From Hyphomicrobiales bacterium (GTDB taxonomy: Bacteria; Pseudomonadota; Alphaproteobacteria; Rhizobiales; Devosiaceae), in NCBI GenBank assembly GCA_015487515.1, contig WFPQ01000079.1, positions 1 through 7,481 of the forward strand: a stretch of 7,481 nucleotides of DNA. The letters are read 5' to 3'. Below are positions 1 through 6,249 of the stretch, piece after piece; position 1 is the stretch's first letter, and every line of letters starts with the position of its first letter. The notes under the pieces are model-generated. The model was given only the letters and a program-made list of their open reading frames with translations. It made no database searches and was not told where the DNA came from. Made by a program: the position numbers and the translations under genes.

Positions 1-45
1 GTTTCAGATGCTGGCACCAGGGGTAGTTTCAGATGCTGGCATCAG
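1..45. repeat. Two direct repeats of about 20 bp, 25-bp period, at window edge
   Basis: Positions 1-20 and 26-45 share the unit GTTTCAGATGCTGGCAnCAG and differ only at position 17/42 (C versus T). Each copy contains GATGCTGGCA; in the second copy GATGC and GCATC form a small inverted repeat around TG. The repeats lie just downstream of the HAD phosphatase stop codon. The array may continue beyond the window. It could be the end of an insertion sequence with repeated terminal motifs, or a dispersed intergenic repeat; the window cannot decide. No recognisable intrinsic terminator is seen in 1-72. Confidence 0.75.
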
Positions 46-72
46 AATGGCAAACCAGGCTCTGCGGTCTCA

Positions 73-762
73 TCAACTTAATTTCAAAGCTTTCAGAAAG
101 TCCACAAGGTCATCGGTAACATGGTGAACATGGTCTTCATCTCCCTTTTGTTCCAGTTCCCATCCTTCAACCTGTTCATGGCCGAATTCCCCGCCCGCGA
201 CCACCTGAACCGTGGTCATGCCGAGCAGGTGGGGGACCTTGAGATTTTTTTCCAGATCATCAAACATGGCAGCACCATTCGGGTCAATGCCATGTTCTTT
301 CAGAAATTTTTCATAGGCCGGCAGTTCGGGCTTGGGTATGAGACCTGCCGCCCTGATATCGAACATGCCGTCGAACAGTTCCCAGGCGCCGATCCGGGTA
401 AGCACCGCTTTGGTATGTCCCATGTCCGCATTGGTGAAAATGTATTTTTTGCCGGGCAATCCGTCGATGCATGCCACCAGTTCCGGGTCGGCCCTGATGG
501 GTGAATAGTCTATGTCGTGCACGCAATCCAGGTAATGATCCGGGTCCACTCCATGGTGTATCATCAGTCCGTTAAGGGTGGTGCCATGATCCCTGTAATA
601 GTCCTTTTGCAGCCTTCGTGCCGCATCCCTTTTCAGGCCGGTTATGCGGACCATATAGTCGGTTATCAGGCTGTCGACCTGGGCAAACAGGTCGCAATTT
701 CGCGGATAAAGGGTATTGTCCAGGTCAAAAACCCAGCTTTCTATGTTCCGCAGGCTGTCCAT
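73..762 (-). CDS. HAD-superfamily pyrimidine 5'-nucleotidase
   Basis: A 229-residue soluble haloacid dehalogenase-type hydrolase, probably dephosphorylating pyrimidine nucleoside monophosphates in the cytoplasm. The HAD motifs are all visible. Motif I is DLDNT, with nucleophile Asp13 and acid/base Asp15, inside the WVFDLDNTLYP block typical of this subfamily. Motif II is FTNAD (Thr110), motif III includes Lys144 of KPE, and motif IV is the FDD pair at 168-169. The cap domain lies roughly at residues 30-90. An in-frame TTG at 792 would add 10 residues, but it has no ribosome-binding site and the added residues look nonconserved. The ATG at 762 is preferred, although its nearest purine-rich stretch (AAGGA) lies about 13 bases upstream. 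The gene sits 67 bp after argB in the same direction, its usual place in alphaproteobacteria. Family assignment is firm; the substrate is inferred from homology. Confidence 0.9.
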   Translation of the reverse strand: MDSLRNIESWVFDLDNTLYPRNCDLFAQVDSLITDYMVRITGLKRDAARRLQKDYYRDHGTTLNGLMIHHGVDPDHYLDCVHDIDYSPIRADPELVACIDGLPGKKYIFTNADMGHTKAVLTRIGAWELFDGMFDIRAAGLIPKPELPAYEKFLKEHGIDPNGAAMFDDLEKNLKVPHLLGMTTVQVVAGGEFGHEQVEGWELEQKGDEDHVHHVTDDLVDFLKALKLS

Positions 763-829
763 GGGGGCAAATGAATCCTTAAGTTTTTCCAAGATTTTTC
801 AAGGCATGGTTTTCAAGGGTAATTCCTGT

Positions 830-1720
830 TTATTTTTCAATCAGCGTTCCTGCTCCATAATCGGTGAAAAGCTCTATCAGCACCGCATGGGCTACCCTGC
901 CATTGACTATTACCACCCCTTCGACGCCCTTTTCGATCGCTTCAAGACAGGTCTGCACCTTTGGGATCATTCCATCGCTTATGGTTTCGTCTTCCATCAG
1001 GTCCAGGGCCTTTTTTACGCTGAGTTTTTCCACCAGGTTGCCCTGCTTGTCCAGAACCCCGGGAACATCGGTCAGAAACAGCAGGCGCTTGGCATTAAGG
1101 GCGCTGGCTATGGCTCCGGCGAAAACATCCGCATTTATGTTGTATGTATTGCCATCCCGGCCCGGTGCCACCGGGGCTATTACCGGTATCAGTTCCGAAT
1201 GGGCCAGGGTATCAAGCAGGGTGGTGTCTATTTCGTCGGGTTCCCCGACAAATCCCAGGTCCAGGATTCTTTCGATATTGCTGTCGGGATCGGAAACGGA
1301 TTTCTTGGCCTTTTTTGCAAATACCATGTTGCCATCCTTGCCGCTCAGGCCAATGGCCCATTCTCCATCCCTGTTGATCATGGCCACTATCTGCTTGTTT
1401 ATGGAACCGGCCAGGACCATTTCGACGATTTCCATGGTTTCCCTGTCGGTTACCCGGAGTCCGCCCTCGAATTTTGACTTGATGCCGAGTTTTTCCAGCA
1501 TCCTGGCAATCTGCGGGCCGCCCCCATGCACTACAACCGGGTTCACCCCGGCCTGTTTCAAAAGGGCGATGTCACGGGCAAAGGCCTGGCCCAGTTCCGG
1601 GTTGCCCATGGCATGGCCCCCATATTTTATGACCACGGTCTTGCCCGTATAGCGCTGCATGAAGGGCAGGGCCTTTGCCAGAACGGCCGCGTCGTGGTTT
1701 GTGGTGTTCTTTTCATTCAT
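830..1720 (-). CDS. argB: Acetylglutamate kinase, arginine biosynthesis
   Basis: A 296-residue amino acid kinase catalysing ATP-dependent phosphorylation of N-acetyl-L-glutamate, the second step of the acetylated arginine pathway, in the cytoplasm. Visible signatures are KYGG at 32-35 (phosphate binding), HGGGPQI at 65-71 (acetylglutamate binding), SGKDG at 126-130, NINAD at 194-198, LTDVPGV at 216-222 and DGMIPK near 249-254 (nucleotide site and catalytic lysine). An N-terminal helical stretch ([14 protein letters not shown]) precedes the kinase core, and the C-terminus carries [10 protein letters not shown]. Both are features of hexameric, arginine-inhibited NAGK enzymes, so feedback inhibition by arginine is likely (inference). 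A longer frame from TTG at 1759 exists, but the ATG at 1720 fits family length better and the TTG has no Shine-Dalgarno site. The next gene in the cluster, engB, is about 1 kb upstream, behind an opposing gene, so argB probably has its own promoter. Confidence 0.96.
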   Translation of the reverse strand: MNEKNTTNHDAAVLAKALPFMQRYTGKTVVIKYGGHAMGNPELGQAFARDIALLKQAGVNPVVVHGGGPQIARMLEKLGIKSKFEGGLRVTDRETMEIVEMVLAGSINKQIVAMINRDGEWAIGLSGKDGNMVFAKKAKKSVSDPDSNIERILDLGFVGEPDEIDTTLLDTLAHSELIPVIAPVAPGRDGNTYNINADVFAGAIASALNAKRLLFLTDVPGVLDKQGNLVEKLSVKKALDLMEDETISDGMIPKVQTCLEAIEKGVEGVVIVNGRVAHAVLIELFTDYGAGTLIEK

Positions 1721-1932
1721 GGTTCTGAGCTCGCGGACATTGCGGATTTTAACTGCCAAGGGGTGGATTCATGAGTGTTTACAACCATTGCAGCCCGGTG
1801 TCTGCATGGAATTCATTGTTTTTGAATCCGGGCAGCCAATAAATAATTGCCGCCAGATTGCCAGTCTCCGCTTGATTTGTGAAGGCCGGTTTTCTATGTG
1901 CACACACTGATGCTCACACCTGGTGCCTTTTT
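1721..1932. promoter_or_regulatory. Divergent spacer between argB and the amidotransferase gene
   Basis: These 212 bp separate two outward-pointing starts, so promoters for both genes should lie here. I find only weak candidates: leftward TTGGCT with ATGAAT 17 bp later, and rightward TTGATT with TTCTAT after only 14 bp. A GCCCGG (about 1793-1798) and CCGGGC (about 1828-1833) pair forms a 6-bp inverted repeat around an AT-rich loop that could be an operator. No strong ARG-box-like or other regulator site is recognised. Confidence 0.35.
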
Positions 1933-2712
1933 ATGAGACTGACAATTCTTCTCGCCGGCCAGAATCCTCCCGCCCTTCAGGGTGATTTTGCTCCCTACGG
2001 GGAAAAGTTCATGCGCATGTTCGCAGGGGCCGATGATTCATTCACCTTCGAGGAGGTCGAGGTTCATGCTGGGCAAACTATTCCCGATCCCGGACAGCTT
2101 GAAGGGGTTATAGTTTCCGGCTCGGCAGCCGGGGTCTATGATGACCTGGAATGGATGCGGCCCCTTGGGGATTTCATTCGCAGGGCCCATGGCAGCAACC
2201 TTCCCATGCTTGGTATCTGTTTTGGTCACCAGATGATAGCCCATGCCCTTGGTGGAAAGGTCATCATGTCGCCAAAGGGCTGGGGGCTCGGCCGGCATGT
2301 CTACCGGGCAAGTGACATTCCTTCATTTTTCCCCCGGGGCACCAGGGAACTGGCCATGGCCGCCTCCCACAGGGATCAGGTGGTTGTTCCTCCTCCGGGT
2401 GCCAGGGTTTTCCTGAGTTCTTCGTTTACCCCAAATGCCGGCCTGATATATGAAAATGGCACCACCATCAGCCTGCAGCCCCATCCCGAGTTTGATGTTG
2501 AATACGCCGCCGCCATATTCGGATTGCGCCGTTCAAACCCCCTTGAGCCGGAAGAAGTGGAGGCCGCGATCAGGACATTGCAGGCCCCGCTGGACAATGA
2601 TCTGGTTGCCCGTTCACTGGCCGGTTTCTTCAGGGAGGCGGCAGGCCGCAGCAGGGCCGGCGGGGCCAGCGTTGACAAAAGCCCGGGGTTTGGAGAAAAA
2701 AAGCACCCTTAA
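1933..2712 (+). CDS. Class-I glutamine amidotransferase (GATase1 domain protein)
   Basis: A stand-alone GATase1 protein of 259 residues that probably hydrolyses the amide of glutamine or a gamma-glutamyl compound. The triad is intact: nucleophile Cys96 in GICFGHQ, and His184 and Glu186 in QPHPEF. An upstream GSAAGVYDD block (63-71) corresponds to the oxyanion strand, which in GMP-synthase-like members often reads GGP/GSP. No synthetase domain follows, so its acceptor or substrate is unknown. After about residue 240 the tail is Ser/Gly/Ala/Lys-rich and looks nonconserved. A GTG at 1879 would add 18 residues rich in Cys and His; the ATG at 1933 starts directly at the MRLTILLAGQ beta strand and is preferred, though neither start has a good ribosome-binding site. 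The gene points right inside an otherwise leftward housekeeping cluster, and its TAA overlaps the engB stop codon. Yeast YLR126C-like and bacterial GuaA-like proteins are its kind; the substrate cannot be named. Confidence 0.87.
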   Translation: MRLTILLAGQNPPALQGDFAPYGEKFMRMFAGADDSFTFEEVEVHAGQTIPDPGQLEGVIVSGSAAGVYDDLEWMRPLGDFIRRAHGSNLPMLGICFGHQMIAHALGGKVIMSPKGWGLGRHVYRASDIPSFFPRGTRELAMAASHRDQVVVPPPGARVFLSSSFTPNAGLIYENGTTISLQPHPEFDVEYAAAIFGLRRSNPLEPEEVEAAIRTLQAPLDNDLVARSLAGFFREAAGRSRAGGASVDKSPGFGEKKHP

Positions 2713-2722
2713 AAGCACCCTT
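2699..2722. repeat. Perfect 12-bp tandem duplication at convergent stop codons
   Basis: AAAAGCACCCTT occurs twice in a row (2699-2710 and 2711-2722). The junction TTAA at 2709-2712 supplies the TAA stop codons of both convergent genes, the amidotransferase on the plus strand and engB on the minus strand. It looks like a replication-slippage duplication. With one copy removed, both frames would lose these stops and read on. Confidence 0.85.
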
Positions 2723-3386
2723 GATTGCCGACAAGCCCGGCTATTGCCGCCCTTAATTCATCAATTCCGGCACCGGTCTGCGATGAAGTAAGTATGATCT
2801 GGGGGTGGGCGGCAGGACGACGGGCAATGGTCTGGCTGGTTTTTTCCAGGATCTTTTCAAGCTCCGTTCCGGACGGCTTGTCTGCCTTTGTCAGGATCAG
2901 CTGGTAGCTGACCGCATCCCGGTCGAGCTCGTTCATTACGCTGATGTCACTTGCCTTTGGTCCGTGCCTTGCATCCACCAGGAGATATACCCGGCGCAGG
3001 TTGGCCCGTCCGCGCAAATAGGCATGGATAAGCCTGTTCCATGCTTCGACCACGGGCCTGGGGGCCCGGGCAAAACCGAAGCCGGGCATGTCGACAATGC
3101 GGACCGGGGCCAGTTCGGCCTCGAAAATGTTCAACTCTCTTGTTCTGCCCGGGGTATTGGATGTGCGGGCCAGGTTCTTTCGCCCGGCAAGGGCATTGAT
3201 CAGGGATGATTTGCCCACGTTCGAGCGCCCGGCAAATGCCACCTCCACCCGGTCCGGTGGCGGCAGGTCGCTGACCTTTACGCAGCCCTTGGTGAACCTG
3301 AAAGGCCGGGCGAACAATATTCGCCCGGCTTCTTTTCTTGTGGCATCCGTCTTTTGTCCTGAATGATTTTGTGGTGCCACTTTCAT
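2709..3386 (-). CDS. engB: Ribosome biogenesis GTPase EngB/YihA/YsxC
   Basis: A 225-residue TrmE-Era-EngA-EngB-Septin-type GTPase needed for late assembly of the large ribosomal subunit and commonly essential. The G motifs appear in order: G1 GRSNVGKSS at 53-61, G2 region TSNTPGRT at 75-82, G3 DMPGFGFA at 99-106 (usually DLPGYGYA), G4 TKAD at 166-169 and G5 near TSSQTG at 200-205. The roughly 45 residues before the G domain (normally about 20-30) are a little long and basic. The ATG at 3386 lies 6 bp after the yidC stop with only GGA immediately before it. A GTG two codons in would put that GGA 6 bases upstream, so either start is possible. The gene is probably cotranscribed with yidC. Its end overlaps the convergent amidotransferase gene by 4 bp, and no terminator is visible, so readthrough would give antisense RNA to that gene. 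Confidence 0.95.
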   Translation of the reverse strand: MKVAPQNHSGQKTDATRKEAGRILFARPFRFTKGCVKVSDLPPPDRVEVAFAGRSNVGKSSLINALAGRKNLARTSNTPGRTRELNIFEAELAPVRIVDMPGFGFARAPRPVVEAWNRLIHAYLRGRANLRRVYLLVDARHGPKASDISVMNELDRDAVSYQLILTKADKPSGTELEKILEKTSQTIARRPAAHPQIILTSSQTGAGIDELRAAIAGLVGNQGCF

Positions 3387-3392
3387 TCCGTA

Positions 3393-5225
3393 TCAGTTGG
3401 CGGATTTGTCACTTTTCGGTTTCTTGCGCCTCAGGGCATTGCTCATGTTTTCCAGCAGGTTCACCTCTACCCCGTGGCGTCGCATGATGTAATATTGCTG
3501 TATTATTCCCAAAAAGTTGTTCCAGGCCCAGTAGATCACCAGTCCGGCCGGAAAGGTGCCCAGCATGAAGGTGAAGATTATTGGCATCAGGCCAAAAATC
3601 ATTGCCTGGGTCGGCTCGGTTGGTGGCGGGTTTAGCTGCATCTGCACCCACATGGTTATGCCCATGATCAGCGGCCATATGCCAATGGCAAGGAATCCGC
3701 CTATGAACGGAATGGCGGTCGGATCATAGGGCAATAGTCCCAGCAGGTTGAAAATATTGGTCGGGTCCCTTGCCGCCAGGTCCTGGATCCAGCCAAAGAA
3801 GGGGGCATGGCGCATCTCAATGGTTACGAACAGCACCTTGTAGAGGGAAAAGAATACCGGGATCTGGATAAGCATCGGCCAGCAGCCGGCCACCGGGTTG
3901 ATCTTTTCGCGCTGGAACAGTTCCATCTGCGCCTTTTGCATGGCGGCCCGGTCATCGCCGAATTTTTCCTGCAGGGCCTTTATTTCGGGCTGTACCTTTC
4001 TCATCGCTGCCATGGAGGCATAGGACTTGTTGGCCAGCGGAAAGAACAGGGCCTTTACCAGAACCGTGACCAGCAGAATGGCAATGCCGAAATTGCCGGT
4101 CAGTTCCGACAGCCAGCGTATGACGATGAACATGGGCCGGGTGATGAAATTGAACCAGCCCCAGTCGATGAGCAGTTCCAGCCGGTCTATGCCCAGTTCC
4201 TGTTCATACTGATAGATATCGGCCTCGACCTTGGCTCCTGCAAACACGTAGCTGTTGCTGTCTGCGCTCGCACCCGCTGCCACGACGGTTGGTGTTCTTA
4301 CCACGAAACTGGTCTGGTAGATGTCGTTTTGCGCCGGCTTGTTCCACGAGAAGCGGGCATTGATCTGTGCCTCGGGGTCCGGAATGATGGCCGCGGCCCA
4401 GTATTTGTCGGTGAAGCCGAGCCAGCCGCCGGTTGCTTCATAGTCGGCCTGGCGTTCGTCCTGCATGTCCTTGTAGGTCTTTTCCACCAGGTTGTTTTCT
4501 CCCAGAACCCCTATGGGGCCTTCATGCAATATGAAGAATCCTGCCACGTCCGGGGTTTCATGGCGGGCCACCCTCGCATAGGGAAACAGGGCAATGTCAC
4601 CGTTGGAATTGTTGGTGACCGACTGTTTTATGGAAAAAAGATATTTGTCATCCACCTCTATGGTTCGGGTAAATATCAGCCCTTCGCCATTGTCATAGGT
4701 CAGAATAACCGGGTTTCCGGGGCTCAGGGTCCTGTTTTCTCCAACGTTCCAGAGGGTTTCCCCGTTTGGAACCTTTGCATTTCCACCGGCTGCTGCCACC
4801 CAGCCCTGCTCGACGAAAAACCCTCCCGGGGCATTGGCCGGAGACAGCAGGGTTATTATGGGGCTGTCCTCTTCCACGGTTTCCCGGTATTTTTTAAGGG
4901 ACAGGTCATCTATGCGTCCGCCGACAAGGTTTATGGAACCGGTCAGGGACGGGGTTTCTATCCTGACGCGTTCGGTGCTGTTTATGGCTTCTGCGCGGCT
5001 GGCAAACGAATCCGGTGTCGTTGCCGCCACCTGGCTCGCCACCTCTCCCGAAGCTTGTGGAGTTGCCAGGTCTGCCGCGTCTTCCTGGGCTGACTGGCGG
5101 GCAGCGATTTCGGCCTGCTGGGCGGCCTGTTCGACCTGGGGAGTTATGACGAAATACTGCCAGCCCACTACCACCAGGAGTGAAAGAACGACGGCGGCGA
5201 TCATGTTGCGCGTTTCGGATGTCAT
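3393..5225 (-). CDS. yidC: Membrane protein insertase YidC
   Basis: A 610-residue inner-membrane insertase and chaperone that works with SecYEG or alone to insert and fold membrane proteins. An N-terminal membrane anchor at about 7-27 is followed by a linker rich in Ala, Gln and Ser (30-85), the large periplasmic P1 domain (about 86-345), then the conserved five-helix core. The second membrane helix contains LVTVLVKALFFPLANKSY. Lys391 stands where Escherichia coli YidC has the hydrophilic-groove Arg366; a lysine here is, as far as I know, usual in alphaproteobacteria. The cytoplasmic loop MAAMRKVQPEIKALQEKFGDD, split here by the coil at about 403-440, and the NPVAGCWPMLIQIPVFFSLY helix are both present. 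The C-terminus is short and basic (RRKKPKSDK), suited to contacting ribosomes. The start is one base after the rnpA stop (TAA-A-ATG), so translational coupling is likely. Confidence 0.97.
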   Translation of the reverse strand: MTSETRNMIAAVVLSLLVVVGWQYFVITPQVEQAAQQAEIAARQSAQEDAADLATPQASGEVASQVAATTPDSFASRAEAINSTERVRIETPSLTGSINLVGGRIDDLSLKKYRETVEEDSPIITLLSPANAPGGFFVEQGWVAAAGGNAKVPNGETLWNVGENRTLSPGNPVILTYDNGEGLIFTRTIEVDDKYLFSIKQSVTNNSNGDIALFPYARVARHETPDVAGFFILHEGPIGVLGENNLVEKTYKDMQDERQADYEATGGWLGFTDKYWAAAIIPDPEAQINARFSWNKPAQNDIYQTSFVVRTPTVVAAGASADSNSYVFAGAKVEADIYQYEQELGIDRLELLIDWGWFNFITRPMFIVIRWLSELTGNFGIAILLVTVLVKALFFPLANKSYASMAAMRKVQPEIKALQEKFGDDRAAMQKAQMELFQREKINPVAGCWPMLIQIPVFFSLYKVLFVTIEMRHAPFFGWIQDLAARDPTNIFNLLGLLPYDPTAIPFIGGFLAIGIWPLIMGITMWVQMQLNPPPTEPTQAMIFGLMPIIFTFMLGTFPAGLVIYWAWNNFLGIIQQYYIMRRHGVEVNLLENMSNALRRKKPKSDKSAN

Positions 5226-5226
5226 T

Positions 5227-5568
5227 TTAACTTGTCTTGTCCCGCTGCTTTGTTTTGTGCATGTTTTTCAATGCCCGGTCCAGATGGCTGACCAGGGAAG
5301 AGAATTTGGCGTTCAGTACCTTGCGTCTGCCAATCAATACATAGTCATGCCCGGCGACGAAACCGGATCTGCAGGCCAGCACCGCCGCCCGTAATCTTCT
5401 TTTTATCCTGTTTCGCTCGGGGGAATTCCCCGTGCGTTTGGTTACCGTCAGGCCGATTCCGGCGGTTTCAAATTCTGCATCGGCCTTTTGCAAAACAAAA
5501 AACCGCCCGGGAAGTCTGGTTCCGCGAGCAGCATTGAGGAACTGGGAGCGTTTTTTCAGATGGCGCAT
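5227..5568 (-). CDS. rnpA: Ribonuclease P protein component
   Basis: A 113-residue basic protein, the cofactor of the RNase P ribozyme that trims the 5' leaders of precursor tRNAs. The family RNR signature is clear: ERNRIKRRLR at 51-60, preceded by the beta-sheet stretch GIGLTVTKRTG at 37-47. The N-terminal MRHLKKRSQF is the standard opening, and the length is typical. The frame stays open to an ATG at 5649, which would add 27 residues rich in Cys and Gly. The ATG at 5568 is chosen because the homology begins there and it has GGAAG seven bases upstream, the best Shine-Dalgarno site in this operon. It follows rpmH after 119 bp and abuts yidC. Confidence 0.96.
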   Translation of the reverse strand: MRHLKKRSQFLNAARGTRLPGRFFVLQKADAEFETAGIGLTVTKRTGNSPERNRIKRRLRAAVLACRSGFVAGHDYVLIGRRKVLNAKFSSLVSHLDRALKNMHKTKQRDKTS

Positions 5569-5630
5569 TTCAAAACTTCCATCGGTAAACAGCAATCCCG
5601 ATCCGCCGGTCTGGCATTTTCTGGTCCTGC

Positions 5631-5664
5631 ATGTAACGCCGCTAGCCATGCCATGCTGTTACAT
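5631..5664 (-). other. Inverted repeat in the rpmH-rnpA spacer
   Basis: ATGTAAC (plus strand 5631-5637) and GTTACAT (5658-5664) are perfect 7-bp arms around a 20-base loop. The outer bases TGC and GCA can extend the stem past a 3-base bulge. In the leftward transcript this puts a hairpin between rpmH and rnpA. It lacks a following U-tract, so it is not a standard terminator; an RNA-processing or mRNA-stability element that uncouples L34 from RnpA output is possible. The role is inferred. Confidence 0.45.
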
Positions 5665-5687
5665 CATGCAGCCATGTCAGGGTCCGG

Positions 5688-5822
5688 TTATGCCGAAAGA
5701 CGCTTGCGGCCGCGGGCGCGCCGGGCATTTAAGATCTTGCGGCCGTTCCTGGTTGCCATCCGGGCCCTGAACCCATGACGGCGGGTGCGCACAAGGCGGC
5801 TTGGCTGAAAAGTACGCTTCAT
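5688..5822 (-). CDS. rpmH: 50S ribosomal protein L34
   Basis: A 44-residue, very basic protein of the large ribosomal subunit. The translation begins [20 protein letters not shown] and ends [12 protein letters not shown], matching bacterial L34 along its whole length, so start and stop are certain. It is the first gene of the leftward cluster, followed by rnpA as in nearly all bacteria. A sigma70-type promoter lies about 100 bp upstream. There is no good Shine-Dalgarno sequence directly before the ATG; the closest strong match, AGAGGA, is 26 bases away and separated from the start by a small hairpin. Confidence 0.98.
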   Translation of the reverse strand: MKRTFQPSRLVRTRRHGFRARMATRNGRKILNARRARGRKRLSA

Positions 5823-5854
5823 AAAACCACGACCGCGTTTTAGGCGGTTCCTCT
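5823..5854 (-). promoter_or_regulatory. rpmH leader: AGAGGA plus hairpin before start codon
   Basis: In the leftward mRNA AGAGGA (plus strand 5849-5854) is followed immediately by ACCGC, a 7-base loop (CUAAAAC) and GCGGU (5832-5848), then CGUGGUUUU and the rpmH AUG. Unfolded, the Shine-Dalgarno-like hexamer is 26 bases from AUG. With the 5-bp hairpin folded out, only 9 bases separate them, a usable spacing. The elements are visible in the sequence; the function is inferred. A competing AACC/GGUU pairing is also possible. Confidence 0.5.
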
Positions 5855-5923
5855 GATATCTGGCATGAACAAATTCCGATCACGGTGCACGGACAGGCCG
5901 GCCCCCGCGATATTGCGAGGCGA

Positions 5924-5952
5924 TCTATAAAAAGAACTGTTGTCCAAGTCAA
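5924..5952 (-). promoter_or_regulatory. Sigma70-type promoter for rpmH-rnpA-yidC-engB
   Basis: On the minus strand, -35 TTGACT (5947-5952) and -10 TATAGA (5924-5929) are separated by exactly 17 bp and each differs from consensus at one or two positions. Transcription would begin near 5917 and leave an rpmH leader of about 95 nucleotides. It is the only strong promoter I see in the window, as expected for a ribosomal-protein operon. Confidence 0.8.
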
Positions 5953-5966
5953 CATAAAGTCAACAT
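5946..5966 (-). promoter_or_regulatory. Paired 10-bp direct repeats over the -35 region
   Basis: ATGTTGACTT (minus strand) occurs perfectly at 5957-5966 and again at 5946-5955, an 11-bp period. The downstream copy contains the -35 hexamer. One-turn phasing of direct repeats is the arrangement bound by OmpR/PhoB-type response regulators, but I cannot match the repeat to a known regulator motif. A simple short duplication is the alternative. Confidence 0.5.
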
Positions 5967-6091
5967 CTGCCGGCCCTGGTACCGATCACTATTTTACCAG
6001 CCATATCACAGCCCATTCCGTTTTGATCACTACTTCTCACACGTGGGTGATGGGGCGGGCATTTTGTTTTTGTCTTCTGTATGTAAGCTTG

Positions 6092-6190
6092 CAGGAAACC
6101 TTGCCCTGCTGCATATTCCCACTGTGTGTTTTCCGCAAGGCAGCTGAATGTTTGTTTGTCCTGGTCGGTAAATTGCGGCAAGCTTTCCTG
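6092..6190. repeat. 13-bp inverted repeat with 73-bp interior
   Basis: CAGGAAACCTTGC (6092-6104) and GCAAGCTTTCCTG (6178-6190) are reverse complements at 12 of 13 positions. A related internal motif, TTTCCGCAAG (6130-6139), is a partial complement of the left arm and its flank (CTTGC-A-GGAAA at 6088-6098) and offers a competing fold. The interior has no gene. It may be a structured RNA, a small repeat element or a chance match. Confidence 0.4.
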
Positions 6191-6249
6191 AAAACGGCAA
6201 TTGCATGCTTTGTTGATACCTGACTAGAAAGATTTTTGGGCCCACATTA

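Larger units (their letters stand above)
5855..6249. other. Divergent intergenic region, rpmH leader to membrane-protein gene
   Basis: About 400 bp with no convincing gene. From left to right it holds the rpmH leader and promoter (to 5966), a stretch with a CACGTG palindrome near 6040-6046, and the inverted repeat at 6092-6190. A weak rightward promoter is possible, TTGCAT then TAGAAA after an 18-bp gap (about 6201-6230), but it is poor. Short open frames here (73 codons at 5960-6181 on minus, 112 codons at 5885-6223 on plus) lack ribosome-binding sites and recognisable composition. I see no tRNA and no DnaA-box cluster. Confidence 0.5.

Noticed and set aside
716..1652. Plus-strand open frames of 253 and 262 codons opposite argB
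   Set aside because: Both are shadows of argB on the other strand, with low-complexity translations and no family signature.
3807..5093. 428-codon open frame on the plus strand opposite yidC
   Set aside because: It lies wholly antisense to a well-conserved yidC, its translation resembles no protein family, and it has no ribosome-binding site; open antisense frames are expected with this codon use.
5569..5649. 27-residue N-terminal extension of RnpA
   Set aside because: The family homology and the good GGAAG site both point to the ATG at 5568, and the extension overlaps the spacer stem-loop.
6088..6120. Intrinsic terminator (GCAGG/CCTGC stem near 6091-6110)
   Set aside because: The stem is only 5 bp with a 9-base loop and there is no T-tract after it on either strand.
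5960..6181. 73-codon minus-strand frame upstream of the rpmH promoter
   Set aside because: No start signal, no family resemblance, and its end overlaps the promoter repeats; best treated as noncoding.
5823..6249. Replication origin or DnaA-box cluster next to rpmH
   Set aside because: No DnaA-box-like nonamers were found and dnaA is not adjacent; in alphaproteobacteria rpmH is usually away from the origin.
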